A stretch of DNA of 47,849 bases from Phocaeicola sartorii JCM 17136 = DSM 21941 (GTDB taxonomy: Bacteria > Bacteroidota > Bacteroidia > Bacteroidales > Bacteroidaceae), in NCBI RefSeq assembly GCF_000614185.1, contig NZ_BAKM01000036.1, positions 1 through 47,849 on the forward strand, read 5' to 3'. Positions 39,984-47,849 of this stretch are shown here, one piece after another; the first letter of the stretch is position 1, and each line of letters starts with the position of its first letter. Both the position numbers and the translations under genes were made by a program. The notes beneath the pieces were generated by a model, which saw only the letters and a list, made by a program, of their open reading frames with translations, had not been told where the DNA came from and did no database searches.

Positions 39984-40928
39984 TCAGAACAAAATAATGG
40001 AATCTTTTTCAGTCTTCATTTGCAGATCCAGACTGATGCATATTTTTTCTATGATGTCTTTCAACGGCTCGTTTTTATGTATGGTCCCGTTAAAACGCAA
40101 TTCTTTCAGGCCTTTTCCTTTGATGATGACCTGCGTGTCATGGGAGCGGTTGATAAACTCTACGAACTCCTGCAAAGGTTTGTTGGTGAAATGGTATTTG
40201 TCTGATCGCCAGTCATATTCGTTGGCATCTATATTGGTACATACCACTGATTTTGTATGCATGTTGTATATGATCCGTTCATTGGTGCTCATTGGTATTT
40301 CTTCCTGTCCTTTCTCTGCCTGAAATTTGATGGAACCTGTAAATAAGGTGATTTCCGATTCGGAATCTCCCGATTTGATATTGAATTCAGTTCCTGTCAC
40401 TTCGACATGCGACTGGTGGAAAAAAACGCTGAACGGTGCCCCTTGCTTCTTTTTAACCTTAAAGAACGCTTCTCCTTTTTTTAAAAAGACTTTTCTGTTA
40501 TCCGAAAAGGATTTGTGATAACAGATTTCGGATGCTTCATTAAGCCATACTTCCGAACTGTCGGGGAGCATGAATACGCGTTTTTCCTGGGTATATGTAC
40601 TGATTTTGATGTATGATGATGACAGGTTATTGACCAACCAGCAGCTGACAATGAAAAGTACAATAGTAGCGGCAATGGAATATCCCATCCGGAAATATTT
40701 TTTGTTGTATGATACCGGCTGTTTGGCACTGTGGCATCTTGCCATCACTTTATGGAGTATGGTTTGTGAAGATACATTTTCTTCCCAATGTTTTTTGGGA
40801 GCTTTTTCCCATTGCCGGGCCTGGAAGCGGATCATGGGCTTCTCGTTGAGAAGCTGTTCTCTTTCAGAAGCGGTTAATTTGTCCGTCAGCATCCTTTTTA
40901 TAGTATTAATGAGATTTGTTGCATTCAT
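39984..40928 (-). CDS. FecR-family anti-sigma factor
   Basis: 314 residues. The cytoplasmic N-terminus (about 1-80) contacts the sigma factor. One membrane helix covers about residues 82-101 (YSIAATIVLFIVSCWLVNNL). The periplasmic FecR domain (RVFMLPDSSEVWLNEASEIC; KGEAFFKVKKKQGAPFSVFF; VEVTGTEFNIKSGDSESEIT) is followed by a DUF4974-type C-terminal domain (DKYHFTNKPLQEFVEFINRS). It is paired with the divergent ECF sigma gene and sits directly upstream of susC on the same strand, 52 bases away. It holds the sigma factor until SusC signals substrate. The frame is intact. Confidence 0.92.
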   Translation of the reverse strand: MNATNLINTIKRMLTDKLTASEREQLLNEKPMIRFQARQWEKAPKKHWEENVSSQTILHKVMARCHSAKQPVSYNKKYFRMGYSIAATIVLFIVSCWLVNNLSSSYIKISTYTQEKRVFMLPDSSEVWLNEASEICYHKSFSDNRKVFLKKGEAFFKVKKKQGAPFSVFFHQSHVEVTGTEFNIKSGDSESEITLFTGSIKFQAEKGQEEIPMSTNERIIYNMHTKSVVCTNIDANEYDWRSDKYHFTNKPLQEFVEFINRSHDTQVIIKGKGLKELRFNGTIHKNEPLKDIIEKICISLDLQMKTEKDSIILF

Positions 40929-41014
40929 AAAATTCTCTTTTTTATCGGGTTATGCACTAAATACGCTTTATGTGCCTCTTACCCCTATACCATTAAAAAA
41001 AAAAGTGTTTTATT

Positions 41015-41045
41015 TTTGTTTCTCTTGAAATAATACATAGCTTTG
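41015..41045 (+). promoter_or_regulatory. Complete -33/-7 promoter of the ECF sigma gene
   Basis: TTTG at 41015-41018 and TAGCTTTG at 41038-41045 are separated by 19 bases, the usual Bacteroidetes spacing. The -7 ends 23 bases before the ATG at 41069. This is the best-formed promoter in the window, consistent with constitutive transcription of the sigma factor. Confidence 0.7.
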
Positions 41046-41068
41046 ACGCCATTAATACTTGTACAGAT

Positions 41069-41644
41069 ATGAGCGAGAGAGAAAAAGTAATAGCTGTAAA
41101 ATATGGTGATCATCAGGCTTTTGTGGAATTATACAATGACTATTGGGGGCAGGTATATGACTTTAGCAGGTTGTATATCAGTAGGGTTGCCGATGCTGAG
41201 GAAATTGTTCAGGATGTGTTTGTGAAGTTATGGGAATCCAGACATCTACTGAAAGAAGATGAGAGTTTCAAAGGCTTTCTTTTTATTATTACCCGGAACA
41301 TCGTTTTCAGTAGAAACAGAAAAAAGGTGAATGAGAATCTGTTTAAAACTTCCGTTCTTTCAGCTTTCGGAAATGAAAGTAATTATAATTCGAATAGTGT
41401 GGAGGAAGAGTATTGCGCATCTCAGCTGGCCGTTTTTATTGATAAGTTGATTGGTTCACTTCCCGAACAGCAAAAGAGGTGTTTTTTACTGAGCAGGGAA
41501 GAGAACTTAAGTTATAAAGAAATAGCCGAAAGGCTTGGCATCAGTCCAAAGACAGTGGAGATACACATGGGAAAGGCTTTGAAGTTCTTAAAAAACAGCA
41601 TAGAACGGGGATGGGAGATTTTATTGTCGCTTCTCTCATTTTAG
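41069..41644 (+). CDS. ECF-type RNA polymerase sigma factor
   Basis: 191 residues, normal for the class. Region 2 (AFVELYNDYWGQVYDFSRLY; VADAEEIVQDVFVKLWESRH) and region 4 (LPEQQKRCFLLSREENLSYK; IAERLGISPKTVEIHMGKAL) are both clear, with the short linker between. Bacteroidetes pair such factors with a FecR anti-sigma and a SusC with an STN domain, exactly as found here on the opposite strand. It probably activates the FecR-SusC-SusD-M60 operon. The frame is intact. Confidence 0.95.
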   Translation: MSEREKVIAVKYGDHQAFVELYNDYWGQVYDFSRLYISRVADAEEIVQDVFVKLWESRHLLKEDESFKGFLFIITRNIVFSRNRKKVNENLFKTSVLSAFGNESNYNSNSVEEEYCASQLAVFIDKLIGSLPEQQKRCFLLSREENLSYKEIAERLGISPKTVEIHMGKALKFLKNSIERGWEILLSLLSF

Positions 41645-41756
41645 TGAGTGGAAGTGTAAGCTTCAGAACACCATGAATAAAACCTTTCGGTAATGAGGTA
41701 CAAGATATGGCATGCTGATCAGACTCTCTTTATTGAAAACCGGATGTTCAAACAAT

Positions 41757-41800
41757 CTGTTTAGTTTTCTGTTTATTACAACATAACAGAAACTAAACAG
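41757..41800. promoter_or_regulatory. Long inverted repeat just upstream of the TolC-HlyD-ABC operon
   Basis: Arms of 16-17 bases (41757-41773 and 41785-41800, ctgtttagtttTctgtt against aacagaaactaaacag) are complementary except for one extra T. The repeat ends 3 bases before the ATG at 41804. Its size and place suit an operator for a repressor of the TetR/AcrR type, or a terminator of the sigma gene, but no T tract follows. No TetR gene is in the window. Confidence 0.55.
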
Positions 41801-41803
41801 TGT

Positions 41804-43234
41804 ATGCATTACAAAATATTTTTAGGTGTTCTTTTGTTCCCGGTTTCATTATCAGCTCAGAATGGGGAATTATCTTTGACATTGGAACAATCTGCCAGCC
41901 TGATGAATAAGGGTAACCGCACGTTGCAAATGGCGGATAAGGCTGTGGGTATAGCCCGTAGTGAGCGACAAAAGATGAATGCTTTCTGGTATCCGTCTTT
42001 GAACGCATCGGGTGCATACGTTCATTTATCCAACAAGATTGAGGTTAAGGAGCCTTTAAAGCAATTTACCGATCCGGCAAAAGACTTTGTGCATTCCATT
42101 GTGCCCGATGATCAATTTATTTCTTCCATTCTTGATAACATAGGTGCGCATACCCTTACTTTTCCTTTATTGGAACGTAACCTGACGACCATAGATGCTA
42201 ATGTGACGTGGCCGCTTTTTACAGGAGGGAAACGAATCTTTGCGACCCGTATCGGTAACCGTATGGTGGATTTAGCTGAGGTAGGCAGGGAAGAGGCGGG
42301 AGCCATTTTGCAATCGGAACTGGTGGAGACTTATTATGCCTTGCGTCTGGCTCAAAGAGTGGTGGATGTGCGCGAGCAAACTTTTCTAGGCCTTCAGAAA
42401 CATTATCGTAATGCTATGAAACTGGAGGAGAATGGTATGATAAACAAGGCCGAACGCCTCTTTGCCCAGGTCACCATGGATGAAGCCAAACGTGAGCTGG
42501 AATCTGCCCGGACAGATTTGAACGTAGCGCAAAATGCGTTGAAAGTCTTGTTGAATGTGGAAGATGCCACTTCCATCCATCCCAGTTCTCCTTTGTTTAT
42601 GAATCATGACCTGCCCGATGAACTTTATTTCAAGAATCTGGTAGGTACCGGTAACTATGTGGTGAGCAAATTGCGGATACAGGAGGTGATGGCCGACAAT
42701 CAGTTAAAAATCAGTAAAAGTGCGTATATACCTACCATTGCACTGTTTGGAAAACAGACACTTTATGCCGATAATCTTCCGAAAAACCTGATGCCCCGTA
42801 CCTTGATAGGTGGGGTTTACTTGGAATATATTCGACGGACTGAACCGTGAAGCCAATATCCGCCAGGCACGTCTCACCAAACAGACTTTGCAACTGGGGC
42901 GTGAAAAGGCGCAGAATGACTTGGGAGTTCTAGTGGACAAGCTGTATAGCGAGATTCAGAAGGCAAAAGATGATGTGGCCACACTCAATACCACGATTGA
43001 GATGAGCCGTGAACTGGTGCGTATCCGTAAAAAGTCCTTTCAGGAAGGTATGGCTACCTCTACCGATGTGATTGATGCGGAAACCATGTTGTCCAAGGTG
43101 CAGATTGCTTTCTTGCTGGCTTATTATAAATATGATGTGGCACTGGCTCCCTGCTCTCTACCTGTGGAATGCCCGAAAGCTTCTGGCAGTATAGCCGTAC
43201 CGGACAAACCGAGAACTTTATATTCGAAAAATAA
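41804..43234 (+). CDS. TolC-family outer membrane channel, ABC efflux operon (frame broken twice)
   Basis: A signal peptide (MHYKIFLGVLLFPVSLSAQN) is followed by two OEP halves with the expected long helices (LNASGAYVHLSNKIEVKEPL; LIDAE-type region AETMLSKVQIAFLLAYYKYD). Break one lies in the G run at 42812-42815 and needs two bases more or one fewer; it joins MPRTLIG to GFTWNIFDGLNREANI. Break two at 43147/43148 lacks one base; restoring it gives YDVALASLLSTCGMPESFWQ and an end ENFIFEK with stop at 43232-43234. Corrected length is about 476-477 residues. It leads the operon, with a strong inverted repeat immediately upstream; the HlyD gene follows 17 bases later. Confidence 0.88.
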
Positions 43235-43251
43235 TAAAAAAAGAAAACAAT

Positions 43252-44246
43252 ATGGAAAAAGAGAAGAAACAGTTGGGAGTCGCTTTTATCGTTATTCTTG
43301 TGGCCATTGTTATGGTGTCTGCCATCGGGATTATAGCTATGAGCAATAAACCGGTTGTATTACAGGGGCAGATAGAAGCTACCGAAATACGGATTTCAGG
43401 AAAACTGCCCGGTCGAATTGATACCTTTCTGGTCCGGGAAGGACAGTTTGTAAAGATGGGCGACACCTTGGTAGTGATTAACAGTCCTGAGGCTTGGGCG
43501 AAGTTCCAGCAGGTGAATGCCTTGGAAGATATTGCGAAATATCAGAACAAGAAAATAGACGACGGTACACGTCGGCAGATCGTCCGTTCGGTGGAAGAAT
43601 TGTGGAACAAGTCAAAGAGTGACTTGCAACTGGCCAAGGTGACGTACGACCGTATTCAGGCGCTCTACAAAGACAGCGTGGTCACCAGCCAGCGGAAAGA
43701 TGAAGTGGAAGCCTTGTATAAAGCTGCTGTTGCCGCCGAACGGGCGGCGCATCAACAATATTTGTTAGTGAAGGACGGAGCGCAGAAAGAGGATAAAGAG
43801 AGTGCCCGCTCCCTGGTGGATGCGGCTCGGGGCACTGTGAATGAGGTCCAGGCCTTGTTGATGGACGCCCGCCTCACAGCTCCCGAAGACGGGCAGATAT
43901 CAACCATCTATCCAAGCGCGGGGAACTGGTAGGAGCGGGGACTCCCATTATGAGTCTGGTAGTACTAGATGACTGCCATGTCGTGCTTAATGTCCGTGAG
44001 GACTATATGCCTTATTTCCGCATGAACGAGAATTTCATTGGAGATATTCCGGCTCTTGATGTAAAAAACAAGGCATTTAAGATCAATTACATCAGCCCGT
44101 TGGGGAGTTTTGCCACTTGGCGATCCACCAAGCAGACGGGGACGTACGATATGAAAACTTTTGAAATTCATGCGCTGCCTGTAGAGCCGATGGAGGGATT
44201 AAGACCGGGTATGTCCGTCTTGGTAAATCTGGATGAATTGAAATGA
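43252..44246 (+). CDS. HlyD-family membrane fusion protein (frame broken once)
   Basis: One N-terminal membrane anchor (LGVAFIVILVAIVMVSAIGI) precedes the biotinyl-lipoyl-like half (IEATEIRISGKLPGRIDTFL). A long coiled hairpin follows (RRQIVRSVEELWNKSKSDLQ; AAVAAERAAHQQYLLVKDGA), then the second half (LTAPEDGQISTIYP), a beta-barrel and the C-terminal GLRPGMSVLVNLDELK. An AA run at 43914-43915 should be AAA; restoring it gives IYPKRGELVGAGTPIMSLVV. Corrected length is 331 residues. It links the inner membrane ABC permeases to the TolC channel encoded upstream. Confidence 0.9.
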
Positions 44247-44306
44247 TGAAAGGATAACGGTGTTATTCTGATTGCAGCGAATGGTAAATATAAATGAACT
44301 ACTTGA

Positions 44307-45478
44307 ATGAAACAATCTCCTTTTATAGCGGTATTGAAACGTGAACTGGACCGTATGGTTTCCCGGCGCATTTATTTTGCGTCGTGTATCGTCTTGCCCT
44401 TATTCTCGATCTTTTTTATGGCTACAATTTTTGGTAACGGACAGATGGAGAATCTGCCAGTGGGTGTTGTGGATGGTGATAATACGGCTACTTCTCGTGA
44501 GATCATTCGTATGACCGAGGCTGTTCCTACTTTTCGCATCACCCGGCATTATGCCGATGAAGCAGAAGCCCGGGCAGATGTGCAGCGGAAAAATATTTAT
44601 GGATACCTCAGTATTCCATCTGGTTTTGAAGCAAAGGTGATGGATGGTAAGGAAACAGCTCTGACTTATTATTACCATTATGCATTGATGAGTGTGGGAA
44701 GTGAGATTCACGGAGCATTTCAAAGTTTGTTGAAAAATATCTCGGTAGTTCCCATTGTCACTCATGCTGTAGCATTGGGTATAAATCAGGAAGAGATAGA
44801 ATCTTTTCTGTTACCGGTCGCCACACAGAATCATCCGTTATTTAATCCTGATATGGACTATTCGGTTTATCTTACGCAGCCATTCTTTTTCGTTTTTCTG
44901 CAAGTTATCTTATTGTTGGTCACCACATATTCCATTGGCAGTGAAGGGAAATTTCATACTTCAGCCAACTGGCTGGCGGTGGCAGATGGGAATATCTGGG
45001 TGGCGGTCACTGCCAAGTTGCTTCCATATAGTTTTATCTTCATCGCTATGAGCATTCTGGCAAACTATGTCTTTTTTGGTGTTATGCACATACCGATGGA
45101 TTGTGGCTTTTGGGCGTTGAATCTTACTTCGATACTGTTGGTCATTGCTACGCAGGCGCTGGCTGTTTTTCTGTTCTCTCTTTTTCCTGCGTTGAGTATT
45201 ATTATCAGTATTGTTTCTATGGTAGGGTCGTTGGGCGCTACCTTGGCGGGGTTACTTTTCCGGTTCCTCACATGTTTGCACCGGTGCATTATGCCTCTTA
45301 TCTTTTCCCTGTCCGTCACTTTGTCGAGATTGGGCAGAATCTCCTTTATGGCAACTATGGTTATGCGTATATGTGGGGCAACGTAGCCTGTCTGTTGTTG
45401 TTCCTTATTCCTCCCTTATTGTTGTTGCCTCATTTGAAACGATCTTTAATCAGTAGGAAATATGACGATATTGAATAA
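44307..45478 (+). CDS. ABC-2 type permease, first copy (frame broken once)
   Basis: It starts ATG 44307 (MKQSPFIAVLKRELDRMVSR). One N-terminal membrane helix and a large periplasmic domain (PVGVVDGDNTATSREIIRMT; YGYLSIPSGFEAKVMDGKET) precede a cluster of membrane helices, the YhhJ/YbhR layout of ABC-2 permeases. The G run at 45248-45251 lacks one G; restoring it gives GATLAGVTFPVPHMFAPVHY and a C-terminus LKRSLISRKYDDIE. Corrected length is 390 residues. Its end overlaps the next permease start by 17 bases. There is no ATPase gene in the operon. Confidence 0.88.
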
Positions 45479-46664
45479 TATACTAGCTGTATCTTGGCGC
45501 GAGTTCCGTGTGATATGTACCCGCTATTCCATTTTATTGGTACTCAGCGGTGGCATCTTTGTGTATGGATTACTTTATAACTATATGTATGCCCCCAATG
45601 TGGTGCGCAATGCTCCGGTGGCGGTCGTGGATATGAGCCGCACTCCGTTGAGCCGCAGTTACATCCGTTTGCTGGATGCCACTCCGCAGGCACAAGTTTT
45701 GACAAACAATGCTGATTTGCCTGCTGCCAAGGAATTGATGAAATGTGATGAAGTAGTAGGTATTGTTTACATTCCATCGGATTTTGATGCTCGTGTGGGG
45801 CGTGGGGAAGAAGCGATCTATATCATGTATAGCACTACTACAGCTTTTCTATATTTTGCTTCCATGCAGGAGGCGTCTGCTGGAGCCATGCTTGCTGTGA
45901 ATGATGATGTCCGTCCCGGGCAAGTGGTTTTTCTGCCCCGGAATGATATACAGCCGGTAGTTCAGACAAGGCCCATTGATGTGGTGGGGATTGCTCTGTA
46001 TAATTACACCGATGGTTATGGCACTTATTTGATACCTGCCGTATTGATGGTTGTTATTTTTCAGACGTTGATATTTGTTATCAGCATGCTGAGTGGAAAG
46101 GAACGTGAAACGGGAGATATACTGAGGTTTGCAGGTCCAGAAGGGAGCGATCTTTCTTTTTCACGTATGGCGTCCGTGGTAATCGGAAAATCATTTACTT
46201 ATTTAGTTTTTTATGCCTTGTTTTCCATCTTTTTACTAGGGCTTCTTCCTCTAGTTTTCCAATTGCCTCATTTGGCGCATCCGTGGAAAATAGTGTCACT
46301 TATGATACCTTATATTCTTGCTACCAGCTTTTTGGGACTGGCCTGTTCGTTATTCTTTAGTGATAGTGATGCTCCATTGTTGTTGGTGGCTTTTTTCTCT
46401 GTAGGATTGATTTTCTTGTCCGGAGTATCTTATCCGCTGGAGTTAATGCCTTGGTATTGGCAATGGGTTCATTATATAATTCCTGCAGCTCCCGGAACTT
46501 TGGCTTTTGTTAAGATAACCTCTATGGGAGCAGGGATGTCTGAAATCAGTCAGCAATATGTTATCTTATGGATACAATGTGCGATATACTTTGTTTTGGC
46601 TTGCCGGGTTTATCGTTATAATATAAAAAAAGCAAAGTATAAAGATAGGACTCTTTTGGGTTGA
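45462..46664 (+). CDS. ABC-2 type permease, second copy
   Basis: 400 residues from ATG 45462 (MTILNNILAVSWREFRVICT). The layout is as in its neighbour: one helix, a periplasmic domain (PVAVVDMSRTPLSRSYIRLL; VVGIVYIPSDFDARVGRGEE), then five or six membrane helices with LSGVSYPLELMPWYWQWVHY and the C-terminal RYNIKKAKYKDRTLLG. The two permeases probably form a heterodimer. The frame is intact. A matching ATP-binding subunit is not encoded here, so either it is elsewhere or the pair uses another power source. Confidence 0.92.
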   Translation: MTILNNILAVSWREFRVICTRYSILLVLSGGIFVYGLLYNYMYAPNVVRNAPVAVVDMSRTPLSRSYIRLLDATPQAQVLTNNADLPAAKELMKCDEVVGIVYIPSDFDARVGRGEEAIYIMYSTTTAFLYFASMQEASAGAMLAVNDDVRPGQVVFLPRNDIQPVVQTRPIDVVGIALYNYTDGYGTYLIPAVLMVVIFQTLIFVISMLSGKERETGDILRFAGPEGSDLSFSRMASVVIGKSFTYLVFYALFSIFLLGLLPLVFQLPHLAHPWKIVSLMIPYILATSFLGLACSLFFSDSDAPLLLVAFFSVGLIFLSGVSYPLELMPWYWQWVHYIIPAAPGTLAFVKITSMGAGMSEISQQYVILWIQCAIYFVLACRVYRYNIKKAKYKDRTLLG

Positions 46665-46971
46665 TGAAGGCCGGGTAGTTGTATTGTCCAATGGCTTCTT
46701 CGGAAATACACTGAAAATCCTGGAAAAAGAATTGGATTAGTTCCTTGTAACAACGGATAACAGCGTAAACAATATTTTCATAGCCAATCAATGGATAAAA
46801 CAAAAGGGAGTACGAATCCATTTTGTATGAATCGTATTCTATAGTGGCGGCATCCTGATTTAGTTTCACAGTTCGTGTTTCGGCAGCAATGTCCTCCTGT
46901 ACAGTCAGTACAACCTTTTCCTTTCGCATTTTCTCAGTCTCATTTTCTCTGGCGGTAATTTTCAACTGCAA
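46561..46971 (-). CDS. Hypothetical ORF, doubtful, 136 residues
   Basis: An open frame from ATG 46971 (MQLKITARENETEKMRKEKV). An alternative start gives MRKEKVVLTVQEDIAAETRT. The region AATIEYDSYKMDSYSLLFYP to CYKELIQFFFQDFQCISEEA has protein-like composition, but I recognise no family. Its end overlaps the last 104 bases of the second permease on the other strand, which argues against the full frame; a real gene or remnant might stop nearer 46670. There is no promoter or binding-site support. Confidence 0.3.
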   Translation of the reverse strand: MQLKITARENETEKMRKEKVVLTVQEDIAAETRTVKLNQDAATIEYDSYKMDSYSLLFYPLIGYENIVYAVIRCYKELIQFFFQDFQCISEEAIGQYNYPAFINPKESYLYTLLFLYYNDKPGKPKQSISHIVSIR

Positions 46972-47011
46972 GCTTCGTCTGTCTGTGATGATTTTTTTAT
47001 GCGGTAAAGAG

Positions 47012-47040
47012 GGCTGCTGCCACCACTTTTCTTCATTTTT
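47012..47040 (+). repeat. gctgctgccaccactttt repeat, copy 1
   Basis: This copy runs gctgctgccaccacttttc and on into a T-rich tail. A second copy in inverted orientation lies at about 47561-47600 (aaaagtggtggcagca read on plus), with T-rich or A-rich flanks in matching positions. It looks like a REP-type intergenic repeat. Confidence 0.6.
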
Positions 47041-47254
47041 TTTCGGATGCCCGGTGCTTTCCGGCTGTTTTTTTTCGGTGCTGGTGTCCGGTGCTGCTGA
47101 TGTGTACGGTCCGCCTTGTTCACCTTGAAGGAGTCAACTGATATCATAACTAAGTATTAACTCCGTCAACCATCCTTACAAGTAAGATGAAGTAGTAGTC
47201 AGCCTGAAGCGTTAAGCTACAATGAATGAGCATACGGACAAGGAGTTTCAACCG

Positions 47255-47365
47255 GTTCCGTCCGGCTGAAACTTTAGTTCCATCCGGCTGAAACTTCAGT
47301 TCCATCCGGCTGAAACTTCAGTTCCGTCAGTAGTGAAACTACCGTTCCGCCGGATTGCAACTGTG
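47255..47365. repeat. 22-base tandem repeat, five degenerate units
   Basis: Units start at 47255, 47277, 47299, 47321 and about 47344, with consensus gttccatccggctgaaacttca. The first three are nearly identical; the last two are diverged. The period of 22 is not a multiple of three, so this is not a coding repeat. It lies in a long stretch without a convincing gene. Confidence 0.75.
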
Positions 47366-47560
47366 GCTTTGACTGTATGCAACCGTGGTTCTGGCTGTCC
47401 GCAACCGGATTCCCGTCAGGTTGCGGTCAATGTCTTGTCCTTCATCAGGCTCCGTTCTGCCGGTCCGGTTTCCGGTTTCTGTCTGTCCGTACCCGTCTTC
47501 TTTTCCCTGCGTTTGGTCCTCCTCCGCCTCCTGTCTTTTCCCCCTCTTCCGGACGTTTTG

Positions 47561-47632
47561 GGATAAAAATGGATAAAAGTGGTGGCAGCATCCCTTTTTT
47601 CTGTATAAAAAAGGTGCTGCCACCACCCCTTG
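47561..47632. repeat. Nested inverted repeat with ggtggcagca arms (copies 2 and 3)
   Basis: gtggtggcagca at 47579-47590 pairs with tgctgccaccac at 47615-47626. Inside it, ccttttttc (47593 onward) pairs with aaaaaagg (47606-47613), so a long interrupted hairpin can form. A partial further copy (tggcagcagttttgc) lies near 47677-47691. The left arm is the inverted counterpart of the repeat at 47012. Confidence 0.7.
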
Positions 47633-47849
47633 AGACGCCCTGTCCATCGTGGTTTCAGAGGGTTGGGTGGTAGCAGTGGCAGCAGTTTTGCAAAACTCTG
47701 TTGTAGGTGTTTTATGTGAATCGTCCGGGTGTGTACGGAATTCTCCGGATATGTATGTGAAATGCCCTTTCCTTTCCGGCCCGGACATCCTTGTCCTTTC
47801 GGAAAAGGATGAGGCCGTTCTCCAAAAAGATGATGGCCTTTTTTTAAAA

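Larger units (their letters stand above)
46972..47849. other. Repeat-rich stretch with no convincing gene
   Basis: About 880 bases to the window end. Long open frames here (for example minus-strand 47339-47788) have low-complexity, Arg/Thr/Glu-rich or Pro/Ser-rich composition in all frames and no motif, so they are not called. The stretch holds the 22-base tandem repeat, three or four copies of a tgctgccacc-type repeat and a short palindrome gttttgcaaaac near 47684. No tRNA or integrase is visible. Confidence 0.5.

Noticed and set aside
41645..41803. A small regulator gene between the ECF sigma gene and the efflux operon
   Set aside because: Only 159 bases with no coding frame of note; it holds the inverted repeat instead.
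47255..47365. CRISPR-like array at the right end
   Set aside because: Contiguous 22-base units with no unique spacers and decaying identity.
47339..47788. A long minus-strand open frame in the right-end region as a gene
   Set aside because: Its product is low-complexity (Thr, Arg, Glu rich), has no motif, covers tandem repeats and lacks a promoter or binding site.

Overview
The window looks like a chromosomal segment of a gut Bacteroidales, most likely Bacteroides or Phocaeicola. Evidence: a SusC/SusD pair with an ECF sigma/FecR switch, BACON and discoidin-type modules on lipoproteins, glutamine synthetase III, a DUF5690 transporter, and many sites matching the Bacteroidetes -7 promoter motif TAnnTTTG. 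No rRNA, tRNA, CRISPR array, insertion sequence or phage module was recognised. Layout, left to right: the 3' end of a WG-repeat gene; a RavA-ViaA (MoxR ATPase + VWA) pair; an OprO/P-type porin convergent with a 2-aminoethylphosphonate operon (DUF5690 MFS transporter, PhnX, PhnW), with an unrecognised HTH protein divergent from the operon; a LytTR two-component system next to an RND efflux operon (MFP, RND pump, TolC); a GlsB-type membrane protein; two tandem GMP synthase genes, one with a gutted glutaminase domain; MscL; GAPDH; miaA, a lipid kinase and kdsA; two very small ORFs and a Crp/Fnr regulator; glutamine synthetase III; a DUF5686-like outer membrane protein; a polysaccharide-utilisation-type locus built around an M60-like (mucin-type) metallopeptidase, with SusC, SusD, a discoidin-like lipoprotein, FecR and a divergent ECF sigma; a TolC-HlyD-ABC2-ABC2 efflux operon; and about 1.2 kb of repeat-rich DNA without a convincing gene. 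How the genes fit together: the phosphonate block can import AEP and convert it to acetaldehyde and phosphate. The M60 locus should bind and cut O-glycosylated host proteins under sigma/anti-sigma control signalled through the STN domain of SusC. Two separate envelope efflux operons flank these nutrient systems. A major caveat: 13 genes, including essential-looking ones such as GAPDH, are broken by 18 small indels, and restoring one to three bases in each gives a full-length family member. The pattern is best explained by uncorrected indel errors in the read data rather than by mass pseudogenisation. Broken genes are therefore given as single intact-span CDS, with the break position stated.
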